A DNA stretch of 11,611 bases, from the NCBI RefSeq assembly GCF_000003605.2, contig NW_003143798.1, positions 53,784 to 65,394 of the forward strand. Direction: 5' to 3'. The translations under genes were made by a program, and so were the position numbers. Every line of letters starts with the position of its first letter. Position 1 is the first letter of the stretch. The notes beneath the pieces were generated by a model that saw nothing but the letters and a program-made list of their open reading frames with translations, ran no database searches and was not told the origin of the DNA. Origin of the DNA: Saccoglossus kowalevskii. Its lineage: Eukaryota > Hemichordata > Enteropneusta > Harrimaniidae. Shown here one piece after another: positions 1 to 8,940 of this stretch.

Positions 1-1521
1 GGTAATTTTCATGTGATTAGAAGGTATCGAAGGAGTCACTGGCGGTAATTAGTGCAAGTCGCACCCGGGTCAAACCCCATTTAAAGAGCGCATTGGATTG
101 TGGGAAAATCAATGTTTATCGACACAAATGTCGAACATGCGCAGCGCGACGACTACCGCGCTTTAAACTTTATACAAATGTACAAGCATAGGCCTTATGG
201 CGACTACCATACGAGGCGGAGACGAAGCTGCCGTACAATATACAACTCGGTTCAGATAAAGAACTTTTTTTTTAACTGTTTTGTTTTGGAAGACAAAACA
301 GGGGTAGGACATCCCTCTGAGTATACTTCACATATTCAAGCATATTTTAGAAGTCCTAATTAATTAACACGTTAACTGTTATGATATGGTACGCTTCCGG
401 CATAAATTGCTGTTCCGTTGGGAATTTTCACAAAATGGGAGACATCGATTAATAAATTTACGCACGACTAACTCTTCTATGAAAGTTTTTGGAATGTAAT
501 TGGGTATATTAAAATATGTTTTTAGACAGTTTGCAATTCTCATTTGTTACTATATTTTGTCATTGCAAACAGTATATTACAACATGAAACACACCGTATC
601 ATATCATTTGATAATGGAGAAAAGAACTAAGACGAACAAGATGGCAGACATGATGACCTACTCCGGCACATGTGTCACGTGATAATAGCATTTCCCTGTG
701 TCATACTAAATCACACAAAAAAACAGAAAGTTGTTATACTAGTATTGCTTGAACTGATGGCACCATTTCCACAAGATTGCAGAGGGGCGACGCTAAATTA
801 AACTACATTCATGACAAACAATGACTACGTGTGGCTGATATATAGAGAAACCATTGCGTTGACCCATGGGAGGGTGATTATTAAAGAGAGCGGCTGTATA
901 TTAGGATCTCAATCGAAGATACGCGCTGTCTAATCCGCCCTGGGAGATTATGTGAATGTTTTTTTTTGGTGAAACTTACAACCGATGGCGTCGATTAACG
1001 TGTATTTAGTCAATACTATATATCTAGTCTTCCCCCGGGGTATAATTTCACTTCTTAACTAGTATTTATCTGAATAAAAAAATATGTTTCCATATAGCGG
1101 TTGCGTTGACCTGACAAATGGGCTCCCGGTTTGATAAAAGCAAAGGTGAGAATGACGTCACTTTGTGACAAGCCACGGCGAGGTGATTAAGATTGCCAGT
1201 GTGGGCCAGCCAACTGTTATAGGTCGATTGAAGAATTAGCACATTATACGTGCTATGCCAAGTAACTCCTCCATACGACTCCCAATATTTCCTGAATTAC
1301 CTATGAGAAAGCAACAGTTTTCTATAAAACCGTCACCTGAACTGGATATTATCTGTAGGTGGGTGATTGTTTTAAAGGCTTTTGTAGAATTTTGTGGTAT
1401 ATGACTTCGATTTGTTTCGGTTTAGCTGAAGAAAGTGAAAGGTAAGATTCTCTTTCTATATAAGATTTTGTCTACACATTTATACACCACATGGTTTATA
1501 GGAGGCTCACTTGGAACATAA
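1..1521. other. Unassigned intergenic DNA
   Basis: I see no supportable gene here. The short open frames (for example 100-363 and 500-682 on the plus strand) have no recognisable domain and nothing to support them. Small items present are a perfect CRE-type palindrome TGACGTCA at 1153-1160 and a 6-bp hairpin (TAGCAC, 7-nt loop, GTGCTA) at 1237-1255. The phrase GCGTTGACC occurs twice (near 856 and 1104) in weakly similar surroundings, which may be an old duplicated repeat but is too diverged to call. Confidence 0.6.
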
Positions 1522-1563
1522 ACGGAATATACTCGTTTTATACACGGGGTATGCACGGAGTAT

Positions 1564-1849
1564 GTAGGAGTAAGCACGGAGTATACACTGAGTAAAAACA
1601 ATAATATACACGGGGTATGCACGGAGTATACACGGAGTATACACGGGGTATGCACGGAGTATACACGTAGTATACACGGAGTATACACTGAGTAAAAACA
1701 TAATATACACGGAGTGTGTAGGAGTAAGCACGGAGTATACACTGAGTAAAAACAATAATATACACGGGGTATGCACGGAGTATACACGGAGTATACACGG
1801 GGTATGCACGGAGTATACACGTAGTATACACGGAGTATACACTGAGTAA
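1564..1849. repeat. Higher-order duplication, 154-bp period, inside the 11-bp array
   Basis: The block 1564-1695 recurs, identical by eye over 132 bases, at 1718-1849. The offset is 154 bp, or 14 units of 11 bp. The copies diverge just after the final ACTGAGTAA (AAACA versus TAACA). Each block carries AACAATAATATAC with one base more than the AACATAATATAC form used elsewhere. That extra base explains internal marker spacings of 100 and 54 bp in place of 99 and 55. The identity over 132 bp points to a recent segmental tandem duplication, such as unequal exchange. Confidence 0.9.
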
Positions 1850-2295
1850 TAACATAATATACACGGAGTATGCATAAAGTATAGACGGAATATCCACGAA
1901 GTATACATGGAGTATACACGGAGTATACACGGGGTATGCACGGAGTATGCACGGAGTATGCACGGAGTATACACGGGGTATGCACGAAGTATACACGGAG
2001 TGTACACGGAGTATGCACGGGGTATGCACGGAGTATGCACGGAGTATGCACGGAGTATGCACGGAGTATACACGAAGTACACACGGAGTATACACGGAGT
2101 ATACACTGAGTAAAAACATAATATACACGGAGTATGCATAAAGTATAGACGGAATATGCACGGAGTATACATGGAGTATACACGGAGTATACACAGGGTA
2201 TGCACGGAGTATACACGGAGTATACACGGGGTATGCACTGAGTATACACGGGGTATGCACGGAGTATACACGAAGTATACACAGAGTATACACTG

Positions 2296-2625
2296 AGTAA
2301 AAACATAATATACACGGAGTATGCATAAAGTATAGACGGAGTATACACGGAGTAAAAACATAATATACACGGAGTATGCATAAAGTATAGACGGAGTATA
2401 CACGGAGTAAAAACATAATATACACTGAGTATGCATAGAGTACAGACGGAATATGCACAGAGTATGCACGGAGTATACACGGAGTATACACTGAGTAAAA
2501 ACATAATATACACGGAGTATGCATAAAGTATAGACGGAGTATACACGGAGTAAGAACATAATATACACGGAGTATGCATGGAGTACAGACAGAGTATGCA
2601 CGGAGTATACACGGAGTATACACTG
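2296..2625. repeat. Higher-order 55-bp repeats inside the 11-bp array
   Basis: The marker AGTAA(A/G)AACATAATATAC begins at 2296, 2351, 2406, 2494, 2549 and 2626, with spacings of 55, 55, 88, 55 and 77 bp, all multiples of 11. The basic block is 55 bp: marker, then a TATGCATAAAG unit, a TATAGACGGAG unit and a TATACACGG unit. Earlier markers at 1845 and 2109 also fit (264 and 187 bp, or 24 and 17 units). The right half of the array is thus a second higher-order family, distinct from the 154-bp blocks on the left. Confidence 0.85.
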
Positions 2626-2663
2626 AGTAAAAACATAATATACACGGGGTACTATGATGGCAT

Positions 2664-2678
2664 ATTCTAGAATATTCT
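2664..2678. promoter_or_regulatory. Heat-shock-element-like site (TTC-n2-GAA-n2-TTC)
   Basis: The bases ATTCTAGAATATTCT fit the canonical three-box heat shock element nTTCnnGAAnnTTCn with no mismatch. They overlap a 14-bp perfect palindrome ATATTCTAGAATAT at 2662-2675. The site lies 13 bp beyond the right end of the 11-bp satellite. Such a site should appear by chance roughly once in several windows of this size, so function is unproven. No gene start is recognisable next to it. Confidence 0.35.
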
Positions 2679-3240
2679 ATTGCATTATGGGATCGTTTTT
2701 GACCGAATCGAACACAACTCCGTTATCGTTCGACTGCTCACAGTGCCGAGGAAGTTTGAGAAAAAAGATAGCTAACGACGAAATCGTTAGGTAACAAGCT
2801 GTTTAGGAAATTTTCTCAAACAAAAAATATAACAGGTGTATTTTTAAAAGACATTTTATACGGGTGACACAAGTTTTACGCTTGTGTAACAACGGACCAA
2901 TTTTCGACCGCGGGGCGTCCGGGTATCGAACAAATTCATAATTTGTTGGAAATGTATCACGGCGCTCGAACCACAGCAATATCGTGACATTATTGGATGT
3001 TACAAACGCAGGTTACAGGTTCAGTTTACTCCCGAACATTTTATTTTGTTATGTAGCATTTAATTATGACAATGTACGTTTGCACCGCGGTCCCAATGTG
3101 GACGACTGTTTTGGTGTCTTTTGCGTGAGAGTCATGCAAGGCGCCCGACACAAAAAAATATTTGTATTTGTAGCCAGCTTGTTCGTAATTTAAAACGATT
3201 ATGAATGGTATAATTATACAGGGAGGGCAAGGGTTATTTT
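2679..3240. other. Unassigned intergenic DNA
   Basis: No gene can be supported. The small open frames on the two strands at 2984-3193 and 3041-3316 overlap each other and show no domain. No repeat or clear secondary structure was seen apart from homopolymer A/T runs. Confidence 0.55.
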
Positions 3241-3366
3241 CGTTCAACGTAATTGCAATAATTTTTTGTTCGTACAACGTAAATTGAAAAAATAAATTCC
3301 GTAATTCTGTAATCACAGGCTAGACGTACAACGTAATCAATCAAATATTTTTTTCGTACAATGTAA
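3241..3366. repeat. Dispersed CGTACAACGTAA motifs, 30-bp paired spacing
   Basis: The motif CGTWCAAYGTAA occurs four times, beginning at 3241 (CGTTCAACGTAA), 3271 and 3325 (CGTACAACGTAA) and 3355 (CGTACAATGTAA). A partial copy, CGTACAAGAATTTAC, begins at 3389. The spacings are 30, 54 and 30 bp. The sequence between copies is T/A-rich and poorly conserved, so this is a very degenerate tandem repeat or a cluster of binding sites. I cannot tell which from one window. Confidence 0.6.
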
Positions 3367-3640
3367 AAATGTGTAATTTTTCTCGGTACGTACAAGAATT
3401 TACATCTAAATAAGAAAATCGTAAAGAATAATCCAGGGAAATTACATTATAGAAACTGTAAAACGACTAGATGGCACAATTCACTACAAAATTGAATGTC
3501 AAGACGTAAAAGGCCCTCTAACCGAATGAAGAGCATTACGAGGGTAGTATGCGCATGCGTCTATACACACGGCGCAGTAATGGCAGAGAATTTGAGTCGG
3601 AGAGCTCTTCGGACCATTCAATGTTCCATTTTTTAACACT
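3367..3640. other. Spacer between two short-repeat groups
   Basis: No gene is seen. Isolated GTAAA-containing phrases (for example CTGTAAAACG near 3456 and ACGTAAAAGGCCCTC near 3504) resemble parts of the repeats on either side. The whole of 3241-3720 may therefore be one eroded repetitive region. Confidence 0.4.
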
Positions 3641-3710
3641 GTAAACTGTAAAAACGTATTTTTTCCCCTTGTAAATTGTAAAAAGCCCTTTTTATTTCCC
3701 GTAAAACTGT
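3641..3710. repeat. Three degenerate 30-bp repeats (GTAAAYTGTAAAAA...)
   Basis: GTAAACTGTA, GTAAATTGTA and GTAAAACTGT begin at 3641, 3671 and 3701, exactly 30 bp apart. The first two are followed by AAAA and then a C/T-rich stretch. On the minus strand the 30-bp period gives a 10-residue peptide repeat containing FLQFT inside the open frame 3499-3738, but that frame has no other sign of coding. The period matches the 30-bp spacing seen 300 bp upstream. Confidence 0.6.
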
Positions 3711-4424
3711 ACCAGCTACCCCCCTTGCCTCCCCTCATTATAGTCTTTATTACTTGAGCTTATTAATTATAATAAATACACAATTTTACAGTAACAAATG
3801 TGTTTTAATATAAATACCGGAAGTGGCAATTACCTACTGAACCGACCACCTGTACTGTATAAATCTACCATGTCCTTGTTACAGTAGAGAACTTACTATA
3901 TTATGCACGTACTTTTATTCCACATGTCAGTAATAAGGCCAAGTTGGGAAATTACCGCCATCCACTGTGTAATAGCTGTATTGATTCATCGTGTACTGTT
4001 CCACTTAAAAAAATATAGCCTCTCTTCCCAAAATCTGCAAACGAGGTTTATGCATTGTAGAGTTAAGTAATAACTTTATTAATCCAGTATGACATTGTTT
4101 CCGTTACATAAACTACGACCACAATCAGCTGGCGTAAATTGATATTCAAACTAATGTGACTACCGGTAATCTTATTTACTACATGGAGGCAGCCATCTTT
4201 AATACGACTTTAAAGTAAAAAAAAAAAAAAAGAGAAAAGTTGAGAAACGGGTTATTCAGATTCCTACAAATCAGGGTAAATACATAACAAACTTTCACAG
4301 CCAGTTCGTGGTAACATTAAGCTAACCGTTAACACAATTTGGCTAAAATTATTGTTTTTGTGTGGAAAAATTCATTATACGTAGAACACGTTTCCGGGGT
4401 AATTGAAACCGAATCATGAACCGT
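3711..4424. other. Unassigned intergenic DNA
   Basis: No gene or RNA is recognisable. There is an A-run of about 15 bases near 4217-4231, which could be the tail of an old retroposed sequence, but no body or flanking duplication could be identified. Confidence 0.5.
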
Positions 4425-4450
4425 GGACGTACAAACATGTTAGTACGTCC
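4425..4450. repeat. 26-bp near-perfect palindrome
   Basis: The arms GGACGTAC (4425-4432) and GTACGTCC (4443-4450) are exact reverse complements. The centre AACATGTT (4434-4441) is itself a palindrome. The only mismatch in the whole 26 bp is one A/A pair (4433 versus 4442). It could form a small cruciform or hairpin, or be a dyad binding site. No gene lies next to it. Confidence 0.8.
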
Positions 4451-5217
4451 CTATCTTCCACACAGAGTTCTATTTCTACGAATATACTTTCGGTGTTCTG
4501 ACCGCAAAGAAGTATAGTCTTCTATCTACTATGCTCATGTATGAGGGACTGTTTTAAATGACTCATATGGGTATGTTGACAACTAGTGTCACGCTGTATT
4601 CCTTATCAAACGTTTTAGTTGAACGCTAAAAAAGCTGGTATAAGTGGCTCATGCTAGACTTAGCACTTGGACTCGGTCGCTCGGCTTAACAGATAGACAA
4701 GGCGTGAATTCTATGTTCTGTATCCGACTCCATTATTAAGATCCACGTGTAATACCCGCTTGTATTAAAGTTATGAGAATTAAACTGATTTGAAAGGTAA
4801 AAAATGAAAATATACTTTATTGTGAAATACTTCTTGACAAAGTATTTGTCTGTGAAATTCAGTGTGAAATGATACAAATTTGTGAAATGCGTTTCTCCAT
4901 ATCGCGCACGTGCTTCCTGGTATACCGTAAGTCACAGTCCCAAACACAACGTGGAACGTCTTGTGACGTAGCTCCGCCCGAGGATAACTACTGGCTTAAA
5001 ACTGCACAGAGATTCAGGACATGCTCATTAAAACTTTGGGAAGTGTAAAACTAAACTGTAATACCCTTAACAGGAGCAACACGTGGAATTCTGAATGCTA
5101 GCAAATAAAATCACCTTATCAGCTGCTGAAATTCTTTATTTATTCAGTTCTCACCCTCTTTCGCCATTTTGTTTGCTAGACTTTATTTTACTTTTATCTA
5201 AATCCTTTAAAGGGATA
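4451..5217. other. Unassigned intergenic DNA
   Basis: No gene is supported; the open frame at 4686-4877 on the minus strand is AT-rich and without motifs. The only local structure noted is the GTGAAAT cluster at 4822-4888, listed separately. Confidence 0.5.
4822..4888. repeat. Cluster of four GTGAAAT motifs
   Basis: GTGAAAT begins at 4822, 4852, 4864 and 4882 (spacings 30, 12 and 18 bp, all multiples of 6). Three of the four are preceded by T. This may be the remains of a short tandem repeat or a chance cluster. Confidence 0.4.
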
Positions 5218-5259
5218 TGATTATTATTATTACATTATTATTACATTAATATTACATCA
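5218..5259. repeat. Imperfect ATT microsatellite
   Basis: A run of ATT/TTA triplets is interrupted by ACATT and AATATTAC steps. It resembles the ATT-rich 3' tails of the two LINE-like copies in this window, but no LINE coding remnant could be seen on either side. Confidence 0.75.
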
Positions 5260-6720
5260 TTTCTAGTTGTCATAGTACTCTCATATGTTATATACCCCGG
5301 TAATATTACATAACATCGGAAAAGATTAAAAACTGGTTTTACAATAGTGATTCTGTAAGTTTGCGATAGTTGTGTCGTGACAACCACGGCATTTTTACTG
5401 GCATTATGCAAATTAATATATTAATATGTTAACTCTAGATGCCGGGACTCTATTTGAAAAAAAACACGTTTTTCTTTGATGTCGATGTTAAAATACGTTT
5501 AAAATAACTTGAAGGTCACCAAGACTCGTGTATTGGCGGCGGATTGTACTGAATTGTTCGTAATTTGAAAAGTTCTTGAATTTTGTTTGCTGCATAAATC
5601 ATCTTGCATAATAAAAAGTGATGTGATGCCTACGGTAAGAACAACATGACGCACGTGTACTTCGAGTTAATAATCTATTTGGACGTCACGTTGTTCCGTT
5701 GTTTTCTTACTATTCGTAATTAAATGGAACGTTCCGCTGTCTGCATCAAATAAAACCTGGTGGGACTATTGTCCATCTGCAAATCGATCAATATATCAGA
5801 AAATTCATCGTGATAATTCTGCCGAGATGTGAATGCAACTAATCCACTTAAGTCATGTATGAGTGAATTTCATTATATATATAAAAGCATTCCAAGAAAA
5901 CGCACCATTCCACGAAAAGGTGACATTATCCGTCCGTCCATAATGTCACGCTTCATGGTGTTCGCTTGACTGAACGGTGAACGTCTCTCCTTCCCAGTGT
6001 AAGACAGATTAGTACGATCCCGACAAACGGACGGTAAGCATTTCGCTTTATTAGACTTTTCGGTCTCATTTGTTTTTTCTCGGATCAGTTTTGTTTTGCA
6101 TTCTTGTTTGTTTCTAACATACTTCCATCGCGGTCGACCTGTTCTCAATTATTTGGAAAAAAGTGTTTCCTCGCTTCCATCATGACGTGTACCAAAGTTT
6201 AAGTTGGTGAAAAACACAGAAATTAGTAAGCACCTATAGCCTTTTTTCGGTTTTTGTATAGCTCAGTAAATTTTCAATTTTCGTTTTTTTTTCAATTCAA
6301 TGGAAAAATCAAAATGAATCGTGTGCAAGTCTTAACTGCGTATAGTCGCGTCGTGTTTCTCCGAAGTTTTGCCGTATGTTGTGTTATTGTGACGTAACTT
6401 GCTAGTAGAATATTAAGGTAGGTAATAGCCCTAATAAATATTTACCGATCGATTTTGATGCTTTTTACCGTACTTTTACTTATTTAAAACAGCTTCCAAT
6501 CACGGAAATCAATTACAGCGAGTTTCACCGTCTCAAATTGGGATATTATTTTCACCGTTCGTATTAGACCAATAATGTGTGTAACTAATATATATGTATT
6601 TATAAATATAATTACTATATTGAAGTAAGCAATGATAACAGTGAGAAATAATAGAAAGGAAAAAACGTGATTGGATATAAATGAATGTAGAATATATTTA
6701 CTAGAATGAAATTGATAGAA
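5260..6720. other. Unassigned intergenic DNA
   Basis: No gene is supported. The minus-strand frame 5873-6148 has no recognisable motif. A 14-bp perfect AT palindrome, ATTAATATATTAAT, lies at 5412-5425. An AT-rich stretch of TATATA type lies near 6588-6625. Confidence 0.5.
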
Positions 6721-6726
6721 TACCGC

Positions 6727-6801
6727 ACCCCAGGGGCCTGGGTGAGATCTTCCACGGTAGTTGGGAATTTATTTCTTACCAATGCCGCAGGCGGGTGAGA
6801 T
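6727..6801. repeat. GC-rich hairpin with flanking direct repeat GGGTGAGAT
   Basis: CACCCCAGG-GG-CCTGGGTG (around 6726-6744) folds into an 8-bp stem with one bulged C and a 2-nt loop. GGGTGAGAT occurs at 6740-6748 and again at 6793-6801, 53 bp apart. The second copy is preceded by GCCGCAGGC, which is also GC-rich in an AT-rich setting. It sits inside a minus-strand open frame (6615-6932) that I do not recognise. It could be a short interspersed repeat fragment. Confidence 0.4.
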
Positions 6802-8366
6802 AAAAAAAACATCACAAAATATTGCAATTTAGTTGTTCTTTTACGCCGTATGATTAGTCTGATAATAAACTTTTTTGGTAGAATATGCGTCAATCGTTCG
6901 GTGGCTTCGATCCCTCGTTTTAAGACGCACAATCTACCAATTGCTTTTTGTTTATTACGTACTAATATATACTTTCAGAAAAATGACATATAGGAAGGAA
7001 ATGCGCGTTCTTATTACATGTTATACAATTTAACTGTTACGTTAACATTACTATGATGTATGTCGTCCATAGCGCTGACAACACTTCAAGGCACGCGGTC
7101 CGGCGAACGGTAACACGCTACCCTAAATGTAAGGCTACATCGGGTGAAATACGTATTTCCATGTAAATACATTGCGTTGGTATACTAGTAGAAACTGTAC
7201 ACACAAAGACCATAATGTAAGTTTACGCTCCGTAGTCTTGCATACAGTCATATTGTTTGTTTTTGGTATTTTTTTCAATAAAATAAAATATTATGTGAGC
7301 TTTCGAGGTAACTCGGCTTTCGCTACTTTCGCTATGAATATAAACACGCCATACAAAACAAGAATATGATTTTAGATATTGAGAAAATAAAACAATGAAT
7401 TCCATGGCACTCGCCATGAATTTAGAACAAAAACAAAACAAAAAACTTGATTGTGAAATAAAAAAAAAATAATGAGTAACTTCGAACATGGTTTTCGGTA
7501 TAATAGTGCAGGGAACAACAATTTTGATATTTAAAAAAATGAAAACATAATAATTATGTATACTTTGGTATTTGGTCAAAAAGACAGCAGTGGGACAAAA
7601 GTTCGTACAACTAATAGAGGAGTAACGAGTTCTAGGAGTGCGATCAACGACACAAATGTTCCAGTTGTTCACAAACTGAATACACTTTTCCGGCTGTTGA
7701 CGGCAGAGATATTTTACGAAGTACGTACAAAGACTACCAAGATATGTGTATATAAATAAAAAGTATGTTTTCTCCATTTTACGAATATTTCAGAGCCAGC
7801 CTGGATGATTACAAAAACTAAAACTTATCCATGTTACCTGTTTGATTTCCCGTCACGATAGCGGATTTGCAGCTAGCGATTGATAAACGAACACGTGCGC
7901 TAGACTCCATTACCAGCTAATTACTCGCGTATGCCGTTATAATAATTGAAATTAGATTACCAGTCATGCTTTGTCGGTTACGCCGCCGAACACCGTGTGT
8001 CTGGAGCGTGTCGATGCCTCTAACGCAGGGTGTTCTTATGGCTTAAAGTGTTCTGAGATGATGTATATAAACTGTTGACACAATACAAGCTGTCGTCCGG
8101 CTACTCTTAAAATTGTGTGTGAGACGAAGCAAACCTCATTACCGCGTCTATACCATTTTACCGAACCCAATATGACGCTGTGGGAATTAGTTGTCAACAC
8201 CAAATGAATTAGTTTAATTTAGTTAAATTTGAGAAGAGTACATTATATTATGTAAGATATGACGTCATAAAAACCTCTAATTCTGATAATGGTGAATCAT
8301 AATTAAACAATAATGAACGACCCGCCAACCCATAATGGGCGAAAGCTCACTTTGTGCGACATATAT
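6802..8366. other. Unassigned intergenic DNA with a 184-residue open frame
   Basis: The longest non-repeat ATG-started frame of the window lies here on the minus strand (7223-7777). Its product is rich in F, Y, C, I and S, as expected from AT-rich non-coding sequence, and shows no domain, so I do not call it a gene. A hairpin at 7398-7422 (AATTCCATGGC, ACTC loop, GCCATGAATT; one bulge) and an ACAAAA-rich run at 7426-7446 are also present. Confidence 0.45.
8258..8269. promoter_or_regulatory. CRE-like palindrome TATGACGTCATA
   Basis: A perfect 12-bp palindrome contains the full cAMP-response-element core TGACGTCA, about 100 bp upstream of the LINE-like remnant. A second TGACGTCA is at 1153-1160. 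No recognisable promoter or gene is linked to it, so the regulatory reading is only a possibility. Confidence 0.25.
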
Positions 8367-8907
8367 GTACGAGGCGTGAGCCGAAATGCGAACAATGTAA
8401 TTATAGATAAAATAATATCAGAAAAACTAATAACAAAATTTGAAAAAAATTGTAAACAGATTTTAGACAATGATAACAAAGGGAAAAATCACAAAAATAA
8501 ATTGCACACTTACATAGAACTGAAAACAGACTTTGGCTTTAAAAACTACTTACACGTGATCAAAAATACTCATCACAGGTCATCAATGACAAACTTGAGG
8601 ATTAGTGCTCACAGACTACAAATAGAGACTGGGAGATATAACAACACAGATATATCTGACAGAAAATGTCTATGTTGTGAAAATAACGCCATAGAGCCTG
8701 GATAAAGAACATTTTCTTTTAACATGTGATCTCTACGCGGGAGAAAGAAAACAACTTTATCAGCTGTTATCACCCCCACATTTAGCAAAAGATAAAGAAA
8801 AACTAAAATATATTTTAAATAATAAAGATGAGAAAACAATAATACAAATAGCAAAATGCATAGAGAACAGTTTTAAAACAAGAGAGGCAAAACTGAAAAC
8901 ATTATAG
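8367..8907 (+). pseudogene. Reverse transcriptase C-terminal region, frameshifted
   Basis: The frame open at 8313-8705 carries a basic, K/N-rich segment, then LRISAHRLQIETGRY and a C-x2-C pair (RKCLCCENN). It then hits TAA at 8703. A shift at about 8697-8701 moves into a second frame that supplies the expected continuation, with DKEHFLLTC giving the H-x4-C half of the knuckle, and runs to TAG at 8905-8907. The sibling copy has nine residues between the second C and the H. Removing four bases here would give the same nine, so a 4-nt insertion is the simplest explanation. In the full element this region follows the RT domain at the ORF2 C-terminus and is thought to bind nucleic acid. The piece is dead: no RT catalytic motif, no endonuclease, truncated start. 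The first residues of the open frame (8313-8366) may be flanking DNA. Confidence 0.82.
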
Positions 8908-8911
8908 TCAG

Positions 8912-8937
8912 CTATTATTATTATTATTATTATTATA
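8912..8937 (+). repeat. ATT microsatellite in the LINE 3' untranslated region
   Basis: About eight uninterrupted ATT triplets begin five bases after the LINE stop codon. A second, impure ATT tract lies at about 8972-8986, after the hairpin. The second is the more likely true 3' tail. Confidence 0.85.
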
Positions 8938-8940
8938 TGG

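Larger units (their letters stand above)
1522..2651. repeat. Minisatellite, 11-bp unit (TATACACGGAG/TATGCACGGAG)
   Basis: About 1.1 kb consists almost entirely of an 11-bp unit alternating between TATACACGGAG and TATGCACGGAG, with variants such as CGGGG, CGTAG, CGAAG and TATAGACGGAA. At intervals a distinct variant stretch appears (ACTGAGTAAAAACATAATA), marking a higher-order structure. The first degenerate unit is ACGGAATATAC at 1522, and the last unit runs into unique sequence near 2651. Neither strand of the unit contains a stop codon in any phase. The plus strand is closed by the TGAGTAA variants, whereas the minus strand stays open in all three frames for over 1 kb (1422-2645, 1507-2601 and 1538-2623). 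All three frames give the same 11-residue peptide repeat (of the type YSVYTPCILRV) because 11 is not a multiple of 3. These frames are therefore a property of the satellite and not evidence for a gene. Confidence 0.97.

Noticed and set aside
30-80. tRNA or tRNA-derived SINE (B-box-like GGGTCAAACCC at about 68-79)
   Set aside because: No properly spaced A box and the flanks do not form a T stem or cloverleaf.
100-363. 87-codon plus-strand frame
   Set aside because: Starts at GTG, no recognisable motif, low-complexity F/N run, nothing around it to support a gene.
1422-2645. Three long minus-strand open frames (361-407 codons) as a repetitive-protein gene
   Set aside because: They are the same 11-bp satellite read in three phases; no unique domain, signal peptide or codon bias separates one frame from the others.
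1522-2651. CRISPR array
   Set aside because: Units are contiguous with no unique spacers, the unit is only 11 bp, and the setting is eukaryotic. The same reasoning excludes the 42-bp array.
3041-3316. 91-codon minus-strand frame overlapping a 69-codon plus-strand frame
   Set aside because: No domains; part of it is formed by the repeated CGTACAACGTAA motifs.
6876-6914. Pol III promoter (A-box-like TGGTAGAATATG, B-box-like GCTTCGATCCC)
   Set aside because: The boxes are only about 28 bp apart, too close for a tRNA, and no cloverleaf can be drawn.
7988-8035. Hairpin GAACACC...GGTGTTC as a terminator or RNA
   Set aside because: Only seven pairs around a 34-nt loop, which is expected by chance at this scale.
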